Assembly (NCBI GenBank): GCA_910587275.1
Contig: CAJUMD010000066.1
Coordinates: forward strand, 1 to 18,331
Reading direction: 5' to 3'
Origin: an uncultured Kineothrix sp.
GTDB lineage: Bacteria > Bacillota > Clostridia > Lachnospirales > Lachnospiraceae
Length of the DNA: 18,331 nt
The translations under genes were made by a program, and so were the position numbers. The notes beneath the pieces were generated by a model. That model did no database searches and was not told the DNA's origin. It was given only the letters and a program-made list of their open reading frames with translations. This document shows, in pieces, positions 7,535 through 15,695 of the stretch (within the stretch, counting starts at the first letter, position 1; the number at the start of each line of letters is the position of its first letter).

Positions 7535-8713
7535 TTACCGTTTCCGCCTCCGCTCCTCATACTCCTTCACCCCAGCCATATCTTCCTCCTCCAGCCGCCG
7601 GAAATTATTAATCCCCGCCAGCAGAATCTTCAGGCTGTTAATGGTGGTATCAAACACCCCTTCTTCATACATATTCACCAGAATAATCCCAATCGGCACT
7701 GCAATAATCATACCGAACACCCCTGCCGCCTTATATCCGATAAACAACAGGAACAACGTCGGAATGGGCGGAACACCCACGGAATCCCCCACAATCTTCG
7801 GCTGGATAATCTGCCGTGCCAACTGCCCCACACACCATATAATCAAAAGCCCTACCGCCATCTTATAATCCGAACTCAGAATCTTAATCACCGCCCAGGG
7901 AATCAGTACCGTCCCCGTCCCGAACACGGGAAGGAAATCCAACACCGCAATCCCCAACGCAATCAACAGCGTATAATTCACGTTTAGCACCGTAAATCCC
8001 ACCACCAGCAGCAGGTACATCCATATTTCAATCTTAAACTGCGCCTTAAAATATCCTCCCACGGCGCGTTTAAAGCTCCTTGCCATCATATCCCACCGGT
8101 AAATCAGCGCTTCCGGCATATGCCTCTTTACTTTCACGGACATATACTCCCTTTCCGCCACGAAGAAATAAGCGGAAAGCAGGCACATAATAATCCCGAC
8201 CAGTACCGTTGGAAGGTTCTTTGCAAAATTCCCAACGGCCTCAATGGTCGGCGTCCCCGCCTGCCCCACCAGTTCCCCCACAAACCCTTCCATCTGCTCG
8301 CCGATGTCCGCAACGGCGTTCCTGATGTCTTCGGGGAAACGGCTGTAAAGCACATCTAAATTCTTCCCGATGGTACGGAAGTCCTCCTCGGCGCTGTTCC
8401 ACATCTCCGGCAATCCGTTCACCAGCCCTACGGCCTCCTGAATCACCTTGGAGCCGATCAGGTACCCCGCAAGCACTACCAGCGCAATAACCGCAATGAT
8501 GACAAACGCAGTCCCGGCTTTCCTGCGTATCTTTAACTTTGCTTCAAAGAAATGCACCAAAGGATTGGCAATCAGCGCAATCATCCAACCGATGACAAAC
8601 GGCATAAAAAACACCAAGACCCTCGGCAGCAGAAAAATAAGAAACAGCAGGATGACAAGCGCAATCCCCAGATTCATAAATACTTTCCAGTAAGTCCTCG
8701 CCGATGTTTTCAC
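7535..8713 (-). CDS. AI-2E family transporter (UPF0118-type permease)
   Basis: A 392-residue polytopic membrane protein with two N-terminal spans (about residues 12-55), another near 68-90, a central less hydrophobic part (about 95-150), and several C-terminal spans including the family-typical IALGIAVLDFLPVFGTGTVL and PIPTLFLLFIGYKAAGVFGM. This matches the AI-2E family exporters/permeases (YdiK/YtvI/YueF-like). Known members include the E. coli TqsA protein and Na+(Li+)/H+ antiporters, so the substrate cannot be named. The start is a GTG overlapping the engB stop by four bases (GTGA). The C-terminus is charged (EEYEERRRKR-like) and cytoplasmic by the positive-inside rule. Confidence 0.85.
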   Translation of the reverse strand: MKTSARTYWKVFMNLGIALVILLFLIFLLPRVLVFFMPFVIGWMIALIANPLVHFFEAKLKIRRKAGTAFVIIAVIALVVLAGYLIGSKVIQEAVGLVNGLPEMWNSAEEDFRTIGKNLDVLYSRFPEDIRNAVADIGEQMEGFVGELVGQAGTPTIEAVGNFAKNLPTVLVGIIMCLLSAYFFVAEREYMSVKVKRHMPEALIYRWDMMARSFKRAVGGYFKAQFKIEIWMYLLLVVGFTVLNVNYTLLIALGIAVLDFLPVFGTGTVLIPWAVIKILSSDYKMAVGLLIIWCVGQLARQIIQPKIVGDSVGVPPIPTLFLLFIGYKAAGVFGMIIAVPIGIILVNMYEEGVFDTTINSLKILLAGINNFRRLEEEDMAGVKEYEERRRKR

Positions 8714-9357
8714 CGGGCATCCCTCCCATCCGTTTCCTTTCCGGCTGCCGCCATCCCCGTATCTTCCCCGTCTTTGCCTAAATACCCATCCAACAGCCCA
8801 TAGATTTCCTCCCTGCCCTGCTTCGACAAAGCGGAATAAGGGATTACCACCGTACCCGGTTTGGCACGAAGCCCCTCTTTTATTATCTTCAGGTGCTTCT
8901 GCATTTGGCTGCGTTTGATTTTGTCCGACTTCGTGGCAATAATCACGGGGTCATGACCCTGCCGGACAATCCAGTCATACATGAGCCGGTCATTTTCCGA
9001 CGGCTCATGACGGATATCCACTAACAGGAACACCACCCGGAGCATCTTACTCCGATGCAGGTAGTCTTCCACCATCTTCCCCCACTGCGCCTTCACCTTC
9101 TCATTGGCAGTGGCATACCCGTATCCCGGCAAATCCACGAAATAACATTCCCCGTTAATGTTATAGAAATTGACCGTTTGGGTCTTTCCCGGCTTGGAGC
9201 TGGTCTTCGCCAGCGATTTCCGGTTCATCAGCCCGTTAATCAGCGAAGACTTTCCCACATTGCTTTTACCTGCAAAGGCAAATTCCATCAGGGTATTTTC
9301 CGGCATCTTACTCGTCACGCCGCATACCGTCTCCAAATTTACATTCTTAATTACCAT
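8710..9357 (-). CDS. engB: Ribosome biogenesis GTPase EngB (YsxC/YihA)
   Basis: A 215-residue TRAFAC GTPase needed in bacteria for assembly of the large ribosomal subunit. The G motifs are intact: G1 GKSNVGKS (30-37), a PGKTQ switch I (56-60), G3 DLPG in VDLPGYGYA (75-78), G4 TKSD (142-145) and G5 SAL (174-176). The start ATG lies inside the last codons of lon (11-base overlap), with GGAGGG a few bases upstream in the lon frame; lon-engB order is common in Firmicutes. The C-terminal tail after about residue 195 is a short variable charged extension. Confidence 0.96.
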   Translation of the reverse strand: MVIKNVNLETVCGVTSKMPENTLMEFAFAGKSNVGKSSLINGLMNRKSLAKTSSKPGKTQTVNFYNINGECYFVDLPGYGYATANEKVKAQWGKMVEDYLHRSKMLRVVFLLVDIRHEPSENDRLMYDWIVRQGHDPVIIATKSDKIKRSQMQKHLKIIKEGLRAKPGTVVIPYSALSKQGREEIYGLLDGYLGKDGEDTGMAAAGKETDGRDAR

Positions 9358-11833
9358 CCCAACCCTCCGCCTGTTCCTTTCCCGTCAGGGCGTCTTCTCC
9401 TGCCGGATGGGATTTTTTCCCCTTGCCGGAAGATTTCCCCCCTTTGGAAGCGCCGGTTTTCCCGGAAGAAGTTTTTCCGCCCTTGCCGGACGGGATTTTC
9501 TCTAAATCCGGCAGTTCGGTAAACGCATAAGCCAGCACATCTTCCATGGTTTCCACGAAACGGATGGTGAGCCCTGCCTTGATTTCCCCGGCGATTTCGT
9601 CAACGTCCTTTTCGTTCTTCACCGGCACCAGTACGGTTTTAATGCCCGCCGTCTTCGCCGCCAGTATCTTTTCTTTTAAGCCTCCGATGGGGAGCACCCT
9701 GCCGCGCAGCGTGATTTCCCCGGTCATCGCCACATCCGCCCGCACCGGGATTTCCGTCAGGACGGAAAGCAGCGCCGTCGCCATAGTAATACCGGCACTG
9801 GGACCGTCTTTCGGCACCGCACCCTCCGGTATATGAATATGAAAGTCGTTCTTGCGGAATACCTCCTGCGGTATTTTATATTTCCTGCTCACCGAACGCA
9901 CATAGCTCATACCCGTTATGGCGGACTCTTTCATTACATCCCCTAATTGACCCGTTAAGTCAATCTCTCCTTTTCCCGGCATACGGTTCACTTCCACCTG
10001 AAGCGTCTCGCCGCCCACGCTGGTCCATGCCAATCCGCGGACGATTCCCACTTCGTCCTTTTCGTTTGCCTTCTCCGTACGGTACCGCTCCTTACCGAGA
10101 TATTTTTCCAGGTTGGAAGCCGTCACCTTCACGCCGGATTTCTTCGTGGTCAGGATTTCCTTCGCCGCTTTCCTGCAGATACTTCCGATTTTGCGTTCCA
10201 AATCCCGGACTCCGGCTTCCCTCGTATATGCGCCGATAATTTTTTTCAATGCGCTGTCACTGATGGCGAGCTGCCCTTTTTCCAGTCCGTTCTTCTTATA
10301 CTGTTTCTCCACCAAATGTTCCCTGGCGATATGGAATTTCTCGTTTGCCGTATAACTCGTCACCTGGATTAACTCCATGCGGTCCAGCAGCGGCCTCGGA
10401 ATCGTCTCCGTGGAATTGGCGGTAGCGATAAAAAGCACCTCGGACAAATCCAAAGGCAGTTCCACATAATGGTCGCGGAACTTCACGTTCTGCTCGCTGT
10501 CCAACACCTCCAAAAGCGCCGAAGACGTATCACCCTTATAATCGCTGCTGACCTTGTCGATTTCGTCCAAAAGCATTAACGGGTTCTTCACCCCTGCCTG
10601 TTTTAACGCCGCCGCAATACGTCCGGGCATGGCGCCCACATACGTCTTACGGTGTCCCCGGATTTCCGCCTCATCCCTGACGCCGCCTAAACTGATGCGT
10701 ACGTATTTCTTATCCATCGCCTCCGCCACGCTTCTTGCAATCGAAGTCTTCCCCGTTCCGGGCGGTCCCACTAAACAGATAATCGGCGACTGTCCCTGCT
10801 TCGTCAGGCAGCGCACCGCAAGCGCTTCCAGCACGCGTTCCTTCACCTGCTTTAAACCGTAATGATCGCGGTTTAAGATTTCCTCTGCCTTGCGTATATC
10901 CGTATTATCCTTGGATTTCCTGTCCCACGGAAGTTCCAGCAGCGTCTCGATATATCCGCGCTCCACCGCGCTTTCCGAACTGCTTTGGGGCAGGCTTTTA
11001 AAACGGGAAATCTCCTTCTTAATCTTATCCCTGACTTCCTGTCCCGCCTCCAGCTTTTCCAGCTCCGCCGCATACTGTTCCGCATCGGAAAAGGAATCTT
11101 CCTCCCCAAGCTCCTCGCGGATAAACTGCAGTTGTTCCCGCAGCATATATTCCCTTTGGTGTTTGTCCACCCTTCCCTTAATCTTTTCCGACAGTTCCCT
11201 GCGGATTCCCGCTATTTCTATTTCATGGGAAAGAATATCCGCCAGTACCTGGTAGCGTTCCTCCGGCTCGATGGCGGACAGCACACGCTGCTTGCTTTCA
11301 TAATGCAGCGGCATATTGATGGTAATCTGATCCGCCAGTCTTCCGAGGTCATAAATATCCTGGATGTGGTGTTCCAGCGCCGCGCCGTTTTTCGGGTAAT
11401 ACATAGCATAGCCGGCAAACAGCTCCTTCATCTGCCGCACCATCGCTTCTTCCTCCACGGTTCCCCGTATCGTCGCGGGTTCCTCGATTTCCGCCACTTC
11501 CCCCTCCAAATATTCTTCCTTGTCCGTAAAGGAAAGCAGTTCTCCCCTTTGGATACCTTCCACCATCACCCTCACAATATTTTTCGGCATCTTAATCACC
11601 TGTTTCACCAGCGCTACCGTACCGATATGGTATACCTGGTCAAAACCGGGTTCGCTTTCCTCCGTTTGTTTCTGTGCCACCAGAAAAATCCGCTGGTTCT
11701 CCACCATAGCCTGTTCCACCGCCGCAATGGACTTTTCCCTGCTCAAATCGAAGTGGATAATCGTCTGCGGCAATATCGTCATTCCCCTTAATGCCACCGT
11801 GGGCATCTGTCTCTTTACTCTTACATCATCCAT
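9347..11833 (-). CDS. lon: ATP-dependent protease Lon (LonA)
   Basis: An 828-residue LonA protease that unfolds and degrades damaged and regulatory proteins in the cytoplasm. Using the ATG at 11833, the N-terminal substrate domain starts at MPTVALRGMTILP; Walker A GPPGTGKT is at 356-363, Walker B LMLLDEID at 419-426. The protease dyad is Ser679 (KDGPSAG) and Lys722 (GGLKEKIL), the same numbers as in E. coli Lon. An ATG at 11845 and a TTG at 11851 are alternative starts; I prefer 11833 because GGTGAC sits at a good distance, but AAAGGCGG could serve 11845. After the family core the protein has a tail of about 45 residues rich in Ser, Gly and Lys (about 778-828), which is unusual. The end overlaps engB by 11 bases. 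Confidence 0.95.
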   Translation of the reverse strand: MDDVRVKRQMPTVALRGMTILPQTIIHFDLSREKSIAAVEQAMVENQRIFLVAQKQTEESEPGFDQVYHIGTVALVKQVIKMPKNIVRVMVEGIQRGELLSFTDKEEYLEGEVAEIEEPATIRGTVEEEAMVRQMKELFAGYAMYYPKNGAALEHHIQDIYDLGRLADQITINMPLHYESKQRVLSAIEPEERYQVLADILSHEIEIAGIRRELSEKIKGRVDKHQREYMLREQLQFIREELGEEDSFSDAEQYAAELEKLEAGQEVRDKIKKEISRFKSLPQSSSESAVERGYIETLLELPWDRKSKDNTDIRKAEEILNRDHYGLKQVKERVLEALAVRCLTKQGQSPIICLVGPPGTGKTSIARSVAEAMDKKYVRISLGGVRDEAEIRGHRKTYVGAMPGRIAAALKQAGVKNPLMLLDEIDKVSSDYKGDTSSALLEVLDSEQNVKFRDHYVELPLDLSEVLFIATANSTETIPRPLLDRMELIQVTSYTANEKFHIAREHLVEKQYKKNGLEKGQLAISDSALKKIIGAYTREAGVRDLERKIGSICRKAAKEILTTKKSGVKVTASNLEKYLGKERYRTEKANEKDEVGIVRGLAWTSVGGETLQVEVNRMPGKGEIDLTGQLGDVMKESAITGMSYVRSVSRKYKIPQEVFRKNDFHIHIPEGAVPKDGPSAGITMATALLSVLTEIPVRADVAMTGEITLRGRVLPIGGLKEKILAAKTAGIKTVLVPVKNEKDVDEIAGEIKAGLTIRFVETMEDVLAYAFTELPDLEKIPSGKGGKTSSGKTGASKGGKSSGKGKKSHPAGEDALTGKEQAEGWDGN

Positions 11834-11849
11834 TCCTGTCACCATGTGC

Positions 11850-11877
11850 AAAACGCCGCCTTTGCCGGCGGCGTTTT
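11850..11877 (-). promoter_or_regulatory. GC-rich hairpin at the lon translation start
   Basis: A perfect 11-bp stem (AAAACGCCGCC / GGCGGCGTTTT) with a six-base loop lies immediately upstream of the lon start codons. On the minus strand the 3' arm ends in GTTTT, like a weak terminator for transcription coming from clpX. The same arm also holds the AAAGGCGG sequence that could be the ribosome binding site for the start at 11845. Terminator, attenuator and translational control are all possible. Confidence 0.5.
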
Positions 11878-11990
11878 CTGTTCCTTCTTTTTCTTTTTCC
11901 GGTTATTTTTATTATATCCGGTTATTTCTTTTTCATTTTCCGGTTTTCCGGTTTTCCGGACTTCCGAAAGCCGGTTTTATTTGTGCCTTT
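11878..11990. other. clpX-lon intergenic stretch with repeated CCGGTT words
   Basis: Purine-rich on the minus strand. The word ACCGGAAAA or CCGGTTAT recurs about five times (11899-11975), and a TATAAT-like box occurs on the minus strand near 11911-11916 without a clear -35. A lon promoter here is possible but not demonstrated. Confidence 0.3.
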
Positions 11991-13244
11991 TCACCTCGCG
12001 GGACGCATTGCTTCCCTGCGGATTAGCAAAGGTTCGCTGGTTCCGTCCACCGCTCCCTTTGTAATGACACACTCCACAATGGAATCATCGGAGGGTATCC
12101 GGTACATCACGTCCATCATGGCTTTTTCCATAATGGAACGCAGCCCCCTCGCGCCGGTCTTCCGCTCAAATGCCAGCTCCGCAATGGCTTCCACGGCATC
12201 GTCCTCAAAGGAAAGTTTCACGCCGTCAAAATCAAACAGCTTCCGGTACTGCTTAATCAGGGCGTTTTTCGGCTCTTTCAGTATTTTAACCAAAGCAGCT
12301 TTATCCAGCCCCTGTAACGTAACGTTAATCGGGACACGTCCCACAAATTCCGGTATCAGCCCGAACTTCACCAAATCCTGCGGGGTTACTTCCTTTAACA
12401 ATTCGCCGATTTCCCTGGAACTTTTCGCCTTCACCTCGGTATTAAAGCCGATGGTATTACGGTCGAGACGGGATTCTACGATTTTCTCCAGCCCGTCAAA
12501 AGCGCCGCCGCAGATAAACAGGATGTTTGTGGTGTCTATCTGGATTAACTCCTGATGGGGGTGCTTGCGCCCGCCCTGCGGAGGTACGCTCGCCTGGGTT
12601 CCCTCCACAATCTTAAGAAGCGCCTGCTGCACGCCTTCGCCGGATACATCCCTTGTAATGGACACATTCTCGCCCTTTTTCGTAATCTTGTCAATTTCAT
12701 CGATATAAACGATACCGTACTGCGCACGTTCCACATCGTAGTCCGCCGCCTGAATTAATTTTAACAAGATGTTTTCCACGTCCTCACCCACGTATCCCGC
12801 TTCGGTCAGCGTGGTCGCATCGGCAATGGCAAAAGGCACGTTAATGATTTTCGCCAGTGTCTGCGCAAGGAACGTCTTGCCGGACCCGGTAGGTCCCACC
12901 ATAATGATATTACTCTTTTGCAGTTCCACCCCGTCATTGTCTTTCGGAGCCATCACCCTTTTGTAATGGTTGTATACGGAAACGGCCAAAACTTTCTTCG
13001 CTTCCTCCTGACCAATGACATATTCGTCCAAAAATTCCTTGATTTCCGCCGGCTTCAGCAAATTGATGTCCAGCTCATCCTCAAAGGGTTCGTCCTCGTA
13101 TTCTTCTTCAATAATATCTTCGCAGATATCGATGCATTCGTCACAGATATATACTCCTGCGGGTCCCGCAATCAGCTTCTTCACCTGACTTTGGGGCTTG
13201 TTGCAGAAAGAACACCTGATATCGTCAGAATTTTTTCCTGCCAT
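11991..13244 (-). CDS. clpX: ATP-dependent Clp protease ATP-binding subunit ClpX
   Basis: A 417-residue AAA+ unfoldase that feeds tagged proteins into ClpP. The N-terminal zinc domain has Cys11, Cys14, Cys34 and Cys37. Walker A GPTGSGKT is at 117-124, the pore-1 loop GYVGED at 150-155, Walker B IVYIDEID at about 178-185, the RKH loop at 226-228, and the IGF loop that docks on ClpP at 265-267. All key elements are intact. The start ATG has AGGGAG six bases upstream and follows clpP after 28 bases. The family is normally encoded with clpP, as here. Confidence 0.98.
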   Translation of the reverse strand: MAGKNSDDIRCSFCNKPQSQVKKLIAGPAGVYICDECIDICEDIIEEEYEDEPFEDELDINLLKPAEIKEFLDEYVIGQEEAKKVLAVSVYNHYKRVMAPKDNDGVELQKSNIIMVGPTGSGKTFLAQTLAKIINVPFAIADATTLTEAGYVGEDVENILLKLIQAADYDVERAQYGIVYIDEIDKITKKGENVSITRDVSGEGVQQALLKIVEGTQASVPPQGGRKHPHQELIQIDTTNILFICGGAFDGLEKIVESRLDRNTIGFNTEVKAKSSREIGELLKEVTPQDLVKFGLIPEFVGRVPINVTLQGLDKAALVKILKEPKNALIKQYRKLFDFDGVKLSFEDDAVEAIAELAFERKTGARGLRSIMEKAMMDVMYRIPSDDSIVECVITKGAVDGTSEPLLIRREAMRPAR

Positions 13245-13272
13245 TTCTTACTCCCTGCTTCCACCCGCCGTT

Positions 13273-13869
13273 TTATTTTTCAAAACTTGAGTGGTTCTCA
13301 ATAATCTTATCAATCAATCCATAGTTCAATGCTTCTTCTGCGGTCTTCCAGTTATCCCTTTCCGTATCCGCCATGATGACTTCAAAGTCCTGTCCCGTGT
13401 TTTGCGCCATAATCCGCGCCATCTTTTCCTTGGTGGCAAGGATATGCTTTGCGGTAATCTCAATCTCCGTCGCCTGCCCCTGCGCGCCGCCTGCGGGCTG
13501 GTGAATCATAATCTCCGCATTGGGCAGTGCAAACCGTTTTCCTTTTGCGCCGCCGGCTAACAGGAAAGCGCCCATGCTCGCCGCCATGCCGATGCATACG
13601 GTGGACACGTCGCATTTGATGAAATTCATCGTATCGTAAATTGCCATTCCCGCCGTAATCACACCGCCCGGACTGTTAATGTACAGATGGATATCCTTCT
13701 CCGGATCCTCCGATTCCAAAAACAGAAGCTGTGCTACCACGATACTCGCGGAAACGTCGTTTACTTCCTCACCCAAAAAAATAATCCTGTCCTTTAAAAG
13801 CCTTGAATAAATATCATATGACCTTTCGCCCCTGCTCGTCTGTTCCACGACATAAGGTATTAAACTCAT
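13273..13869 (-). CDS. clpP: ATP-dependent Clp protease proteolytic subunit ClpP
   Basis: A 198-residue serine protease of standard length forming the tetradecameric chamber used by ClpX (and ClpC/ClpA). The triad is visible as Ser98 (GMAASMGAF), His123 (MIHQPAGG) and Asp172 (DTERDNW). The ATG at 13869 is chosen over one six bases upstream because AAGGAGG lies seven to eight bases before it and almost touches the earlier ATG; the protein then begins MSLIPYVVEQTSRGERSYD, as in most ClpP. It lies between tig (72 bases upstream) and clpX (28 bases downstream). Confidence 0.98.
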   Translation of the reverse strand: MSLIPYVVEQTSRGERSYDIYSRLLKDRIIFLGEEVNDVSASIVVAQLLFLESEDPEKDIHLYINSPGGVITAGMAIYDTMNFIKCDVSTVCIGMAASMGAFLLAGGAKGKRFALPNAEIMIHQPAGGAQGQATEIEITAKHILATKEKMARIMAQNTGQDFEVIMADTERDNWKTAEEALNYGLIDKIIENHSSFEK

Positions 13870-13941
13870 GCTCATTCCTCCTTGTCCGAACTATGCTCTC
13901 CCCTGCATTTTGCCCTGTTTTACCGGTTCTTATTTCCCGTT

Positions 13942-15228
13942 TTATTCTTCTTTTGCATTTTCCGCCACAAATTCAACGGCTTTCTGGATGGCGATATCCT
14001 TCATGACGTTCTTCTTCTCGTCCTCACCCAGCATTTCCCTTACCTTATCGGCTTCCATCTGGTACATTTCCGCCATTCTTTCCACTTCTTTGGTATAATC
14101 GTCTTCCGATACTTCTATGTTCTCTTTCTCCACAACGGCTTCCAGTACCAGCCTGGATTTAATCCGTTTCTCCGCCTGCGGTTTCACCTGTTCCAACAGC
14201 ATTTCATGGCTGTTTCCGGTAAACTTAAAATACTGGTCCAGCGTAAGTCCCTGCATCTGGATTCTCTGTGCGAATTCATCCACCATCTGTCTCTGCTGTG
14301 TCTCAATCATCGCTTCCGGGATTTCCATGTCGGAATCCTCAATAACGGCATCGATGGCTTTGTCTTCCTTTTCCCTCTTTGCTTCCGTCTCTTTCTGCTC
14401 CGACAGTTTCTTCCTTACGTCTTCCCTGTATTCCGCCAGGGTTTCAAATTCGGAAACCTCGCCGGCAAACTCATCGTCCAGTTCAGGCAGTTCCTTTTCC
14501 TTGATTTCCTTTACGGTACATTTGAATACGGCATCTTTTCCCTTTAATTCTTCTGCCTGGTAATTCTCCGGGAACGTCACGTTCACTTCCACTTCCTTGC
14601 CGATTTCCGCACCCACCAACTGGTCTTCAAAGCCCGGAATGAACGCCCCGGAACCGATGGTAAGAGGGTAATCCTCGCCCTTGCCGCCTTCAAAAGCCAC
14701 ACCGTCCACAAATCCTTCAAAATCCAAGACCGTCATGTCGCCGTCCTTTACCGCACGGTCTTCCACCGTAATGTTTCTTGCGTTCCTCTCCCTTTCCTTA
14801 TCGATTTCCGCATCCACTTCCGCATCGGTCACTTCGGTCTCGATTTTCCCTACTTTCACGCCTTTGTATTTTCCTAACCGGACTTCCGGTTTTAACGCCA
14901 CTTCCGCCGTGAAAATAAAAGGCTGTCCCGCTTCCACCTGAACCACATCAATCTTCGGGGAGGACACGATTTCTTCCCCGCATTCGTCATATGCCTTTGC
15001 ATATTCTTCAGGAATCAGCATGTTTACCGCGTCTTCGTAAAAAATCTCCTTACCGTACATCTTCTCTATCATCTGGCGGGGCACTTTGCCTTTACGGAAT
15101 CCGGGAACGCTGATTTTATTCTTATTTTTCCGGTAAGCCTTTTCAATCGCTTTCTCCAAATTCTCTGCCGCCACCTCAATGGTCAGCTTTGCCATGTTCT
15201 TCTCTAATTTTTCCACCTGTAAACTCAT
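13942..15228 (-). CDS. tig: Trigger factor, ribosome-associated chaperone and peptidyl-prolyl isomerase
   Basis: A 428-residue protein of usual trigger factor length. It binds ribosomal protein L23 at the exit tunnel and shields nascent chains. The N-domain carries the ribosome-binding loop GFRKGKVP (43-50). The FKBP-type isomerase domain runs from about 155 to 245 (DGDMTVLDFEGFVDGVAFEG, IGSGAFIPGFEDQLVG). The C-terminal helical chaperone arms follow (EIPEAMIETQQRQMVDEFAQ at about 315). The ATG at 15228 is preceded by AAGGAGGAG at nine bases; ten extra in-frame codons upstream include that site and are excluded. It is the first gene of the long minus-strand run, with its own promoter upstream. 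Confidence 0.97.
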   Translation of the reverse strand: MSLQVEKLEKNMAKLTIEVAAENLEKAIEKAYRKNKNKISVPGFRKGKVPRQMIEKMYGKEIFYEDAVNMLIPEEYAKAYDECGEEIVSSPKIDVVQVEAGQPFIFTAEVALKPEVRLGKYKGVKVGKIETEVTDAEVDAEIDKERERNARNITVEDRAVKDGDMTVLDFEGFVDGVAFEGGKGEDYPLTIGSGAFIPGFEDQLVGAEIGKEVEVNVTFPENYQAEELKGKDAVFKCTVKEIKEKELPELDDEFAGEVSEFETLAEYREDVRKKLSEQKETEAKREKEDKAIDAVIEDSDMEIPEAMIETQQRQMVDEFAQRIQMQGLTLDQYFKFTGNSHEMLLEQVKPQAEKRIKSRLVLEAVVEKENIEVSEDDYTKEVERMAEMYQMEADKVREMLGEDEKKNVMKDIAIQKAVEFVAENAKEE

Positions 15229-15288
15229 TTTGACAGTCTCCTCCTTAACTTTTACCATCTATCCGCTGATTTTTTACCAAAAAAAGTA

Positions 15289-15307
15289 TACAATCACAGT
15301 CATTGTA
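15289..15307. promoter_or_regulatory. Near-palindrome at the predicted tig transcription start
   Basis: TACAATCACAGTCATTGTA is symmetrical about its central A with a single mismatched pair. It starts three bases downstream of the -10 box, so it spans the expected +1. It could be an operator or the first stem of the RNA. It is not a CIRCE or CtsR site. Confidence 0.35.
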
Positions 15308-15309
15308 CG

Positions 15310-15359
15310 ATTATAGCACATTGGCAGGGAAAATACCAGCTTTTTCTTTTTCTTTTTTT
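15310..15359 (-). promoter_or_regulatory. Predicted promoter of the tig-clp-lon gene run
   Basis: On the minus strand TGCTATAAT forms a consensus extended -10 (TATAAT at 15315-15310), about 80 bases upstream of the tig ATG. The -35 is poor (CTGGTA at 18-base spacing). Directly upstream lies an A-tract, seven A, five A and five A separated by single G residues (15359-15341), at the place of an UP element. Confidence 0.6.
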
Positions 15360-15387
15360 GCGGGACGGCAACGGTTTGGGCGGAGAT

Positions 15388-15695
15388 GTTGTGTTTAGGC
15401 GGACGCACGGGCGGGAGGTTATTGCAGGACGGCGCCGGTGGGATTGCCCATCCCGGTTTTCCGTGTACTTTTTCCGACGGTTTTTTCTAAACAGAATGAG
15501 ATAGGTTTTCACCGGCTGCGGGACGCCCTCTATCGGCATCCATGCCGAATCGGGCTAAATCGGGCATCCGTGCCCGATTTCCCTAAGGTATCCGCATTCT
15601 GTTAAGAAAAACTCCGCCGAAAACGAAACACGGAAAATCCGGGATGGGCAATCCCGCCGGTGCCGTCCTGCAATAACCTCCCGCCCGTGCTGGCT
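15388..15695. repeat. Intergenic inverted-arm repeat element, copy A
   Basis: Two arms of about 95 bases (15405-15499 and 15596-15690) are inverted copies of each other; the outer 50 bases match at 48 positions. The centre (15500-15595) holds two perfect hairpins: TCGGCAT/ATGCCGA at 15533-15548 and a 10-bp stem AAATCGGGCA/TGCCCGATTT at 15557-15580. The right arm plus centre, read on the minus strand, matches copy B at 18161-18331; the left outer end (TGTTGTGTTTAGGCGGACGC) also resembles the start of copy B. A short frame starting at the ATG at 15542 is stopped after 14 codons, whereas the same frame in copy B is open, so the element is probably non-coding. It resembles a MITE- or REPIN-like element; no transposase is present in the window. 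Confidence 0.85.

Noticed and set aside
10985..11791. 268-codon plus-strand open frame opposite lon
   Set aside because: Shadow of lon, which is intact with all catalytic residues; the plus-strand product is low-complexity His/Phe/Leu/Arg-rich.
13882..14547. 221-codon plus-strand open frame opposite tig
   Set aside because: Shadow of the trigger factor gene; Phe/His/Leu-rich with no start signal.
15300..15539. 79-codon minus-strand frame running from the repeat into the tig promoter
   Set aside because: Overlaps the predicted promoter and the inverted arm; Arg/Lys/Pro-rich with no ribosome binding site.
15388..15695. CRISPR array
   Set aside because: The repeats are two long inverted arms and hairpins, not short evenly spaced direct repeats with unique spacers, and no cas gene is present.
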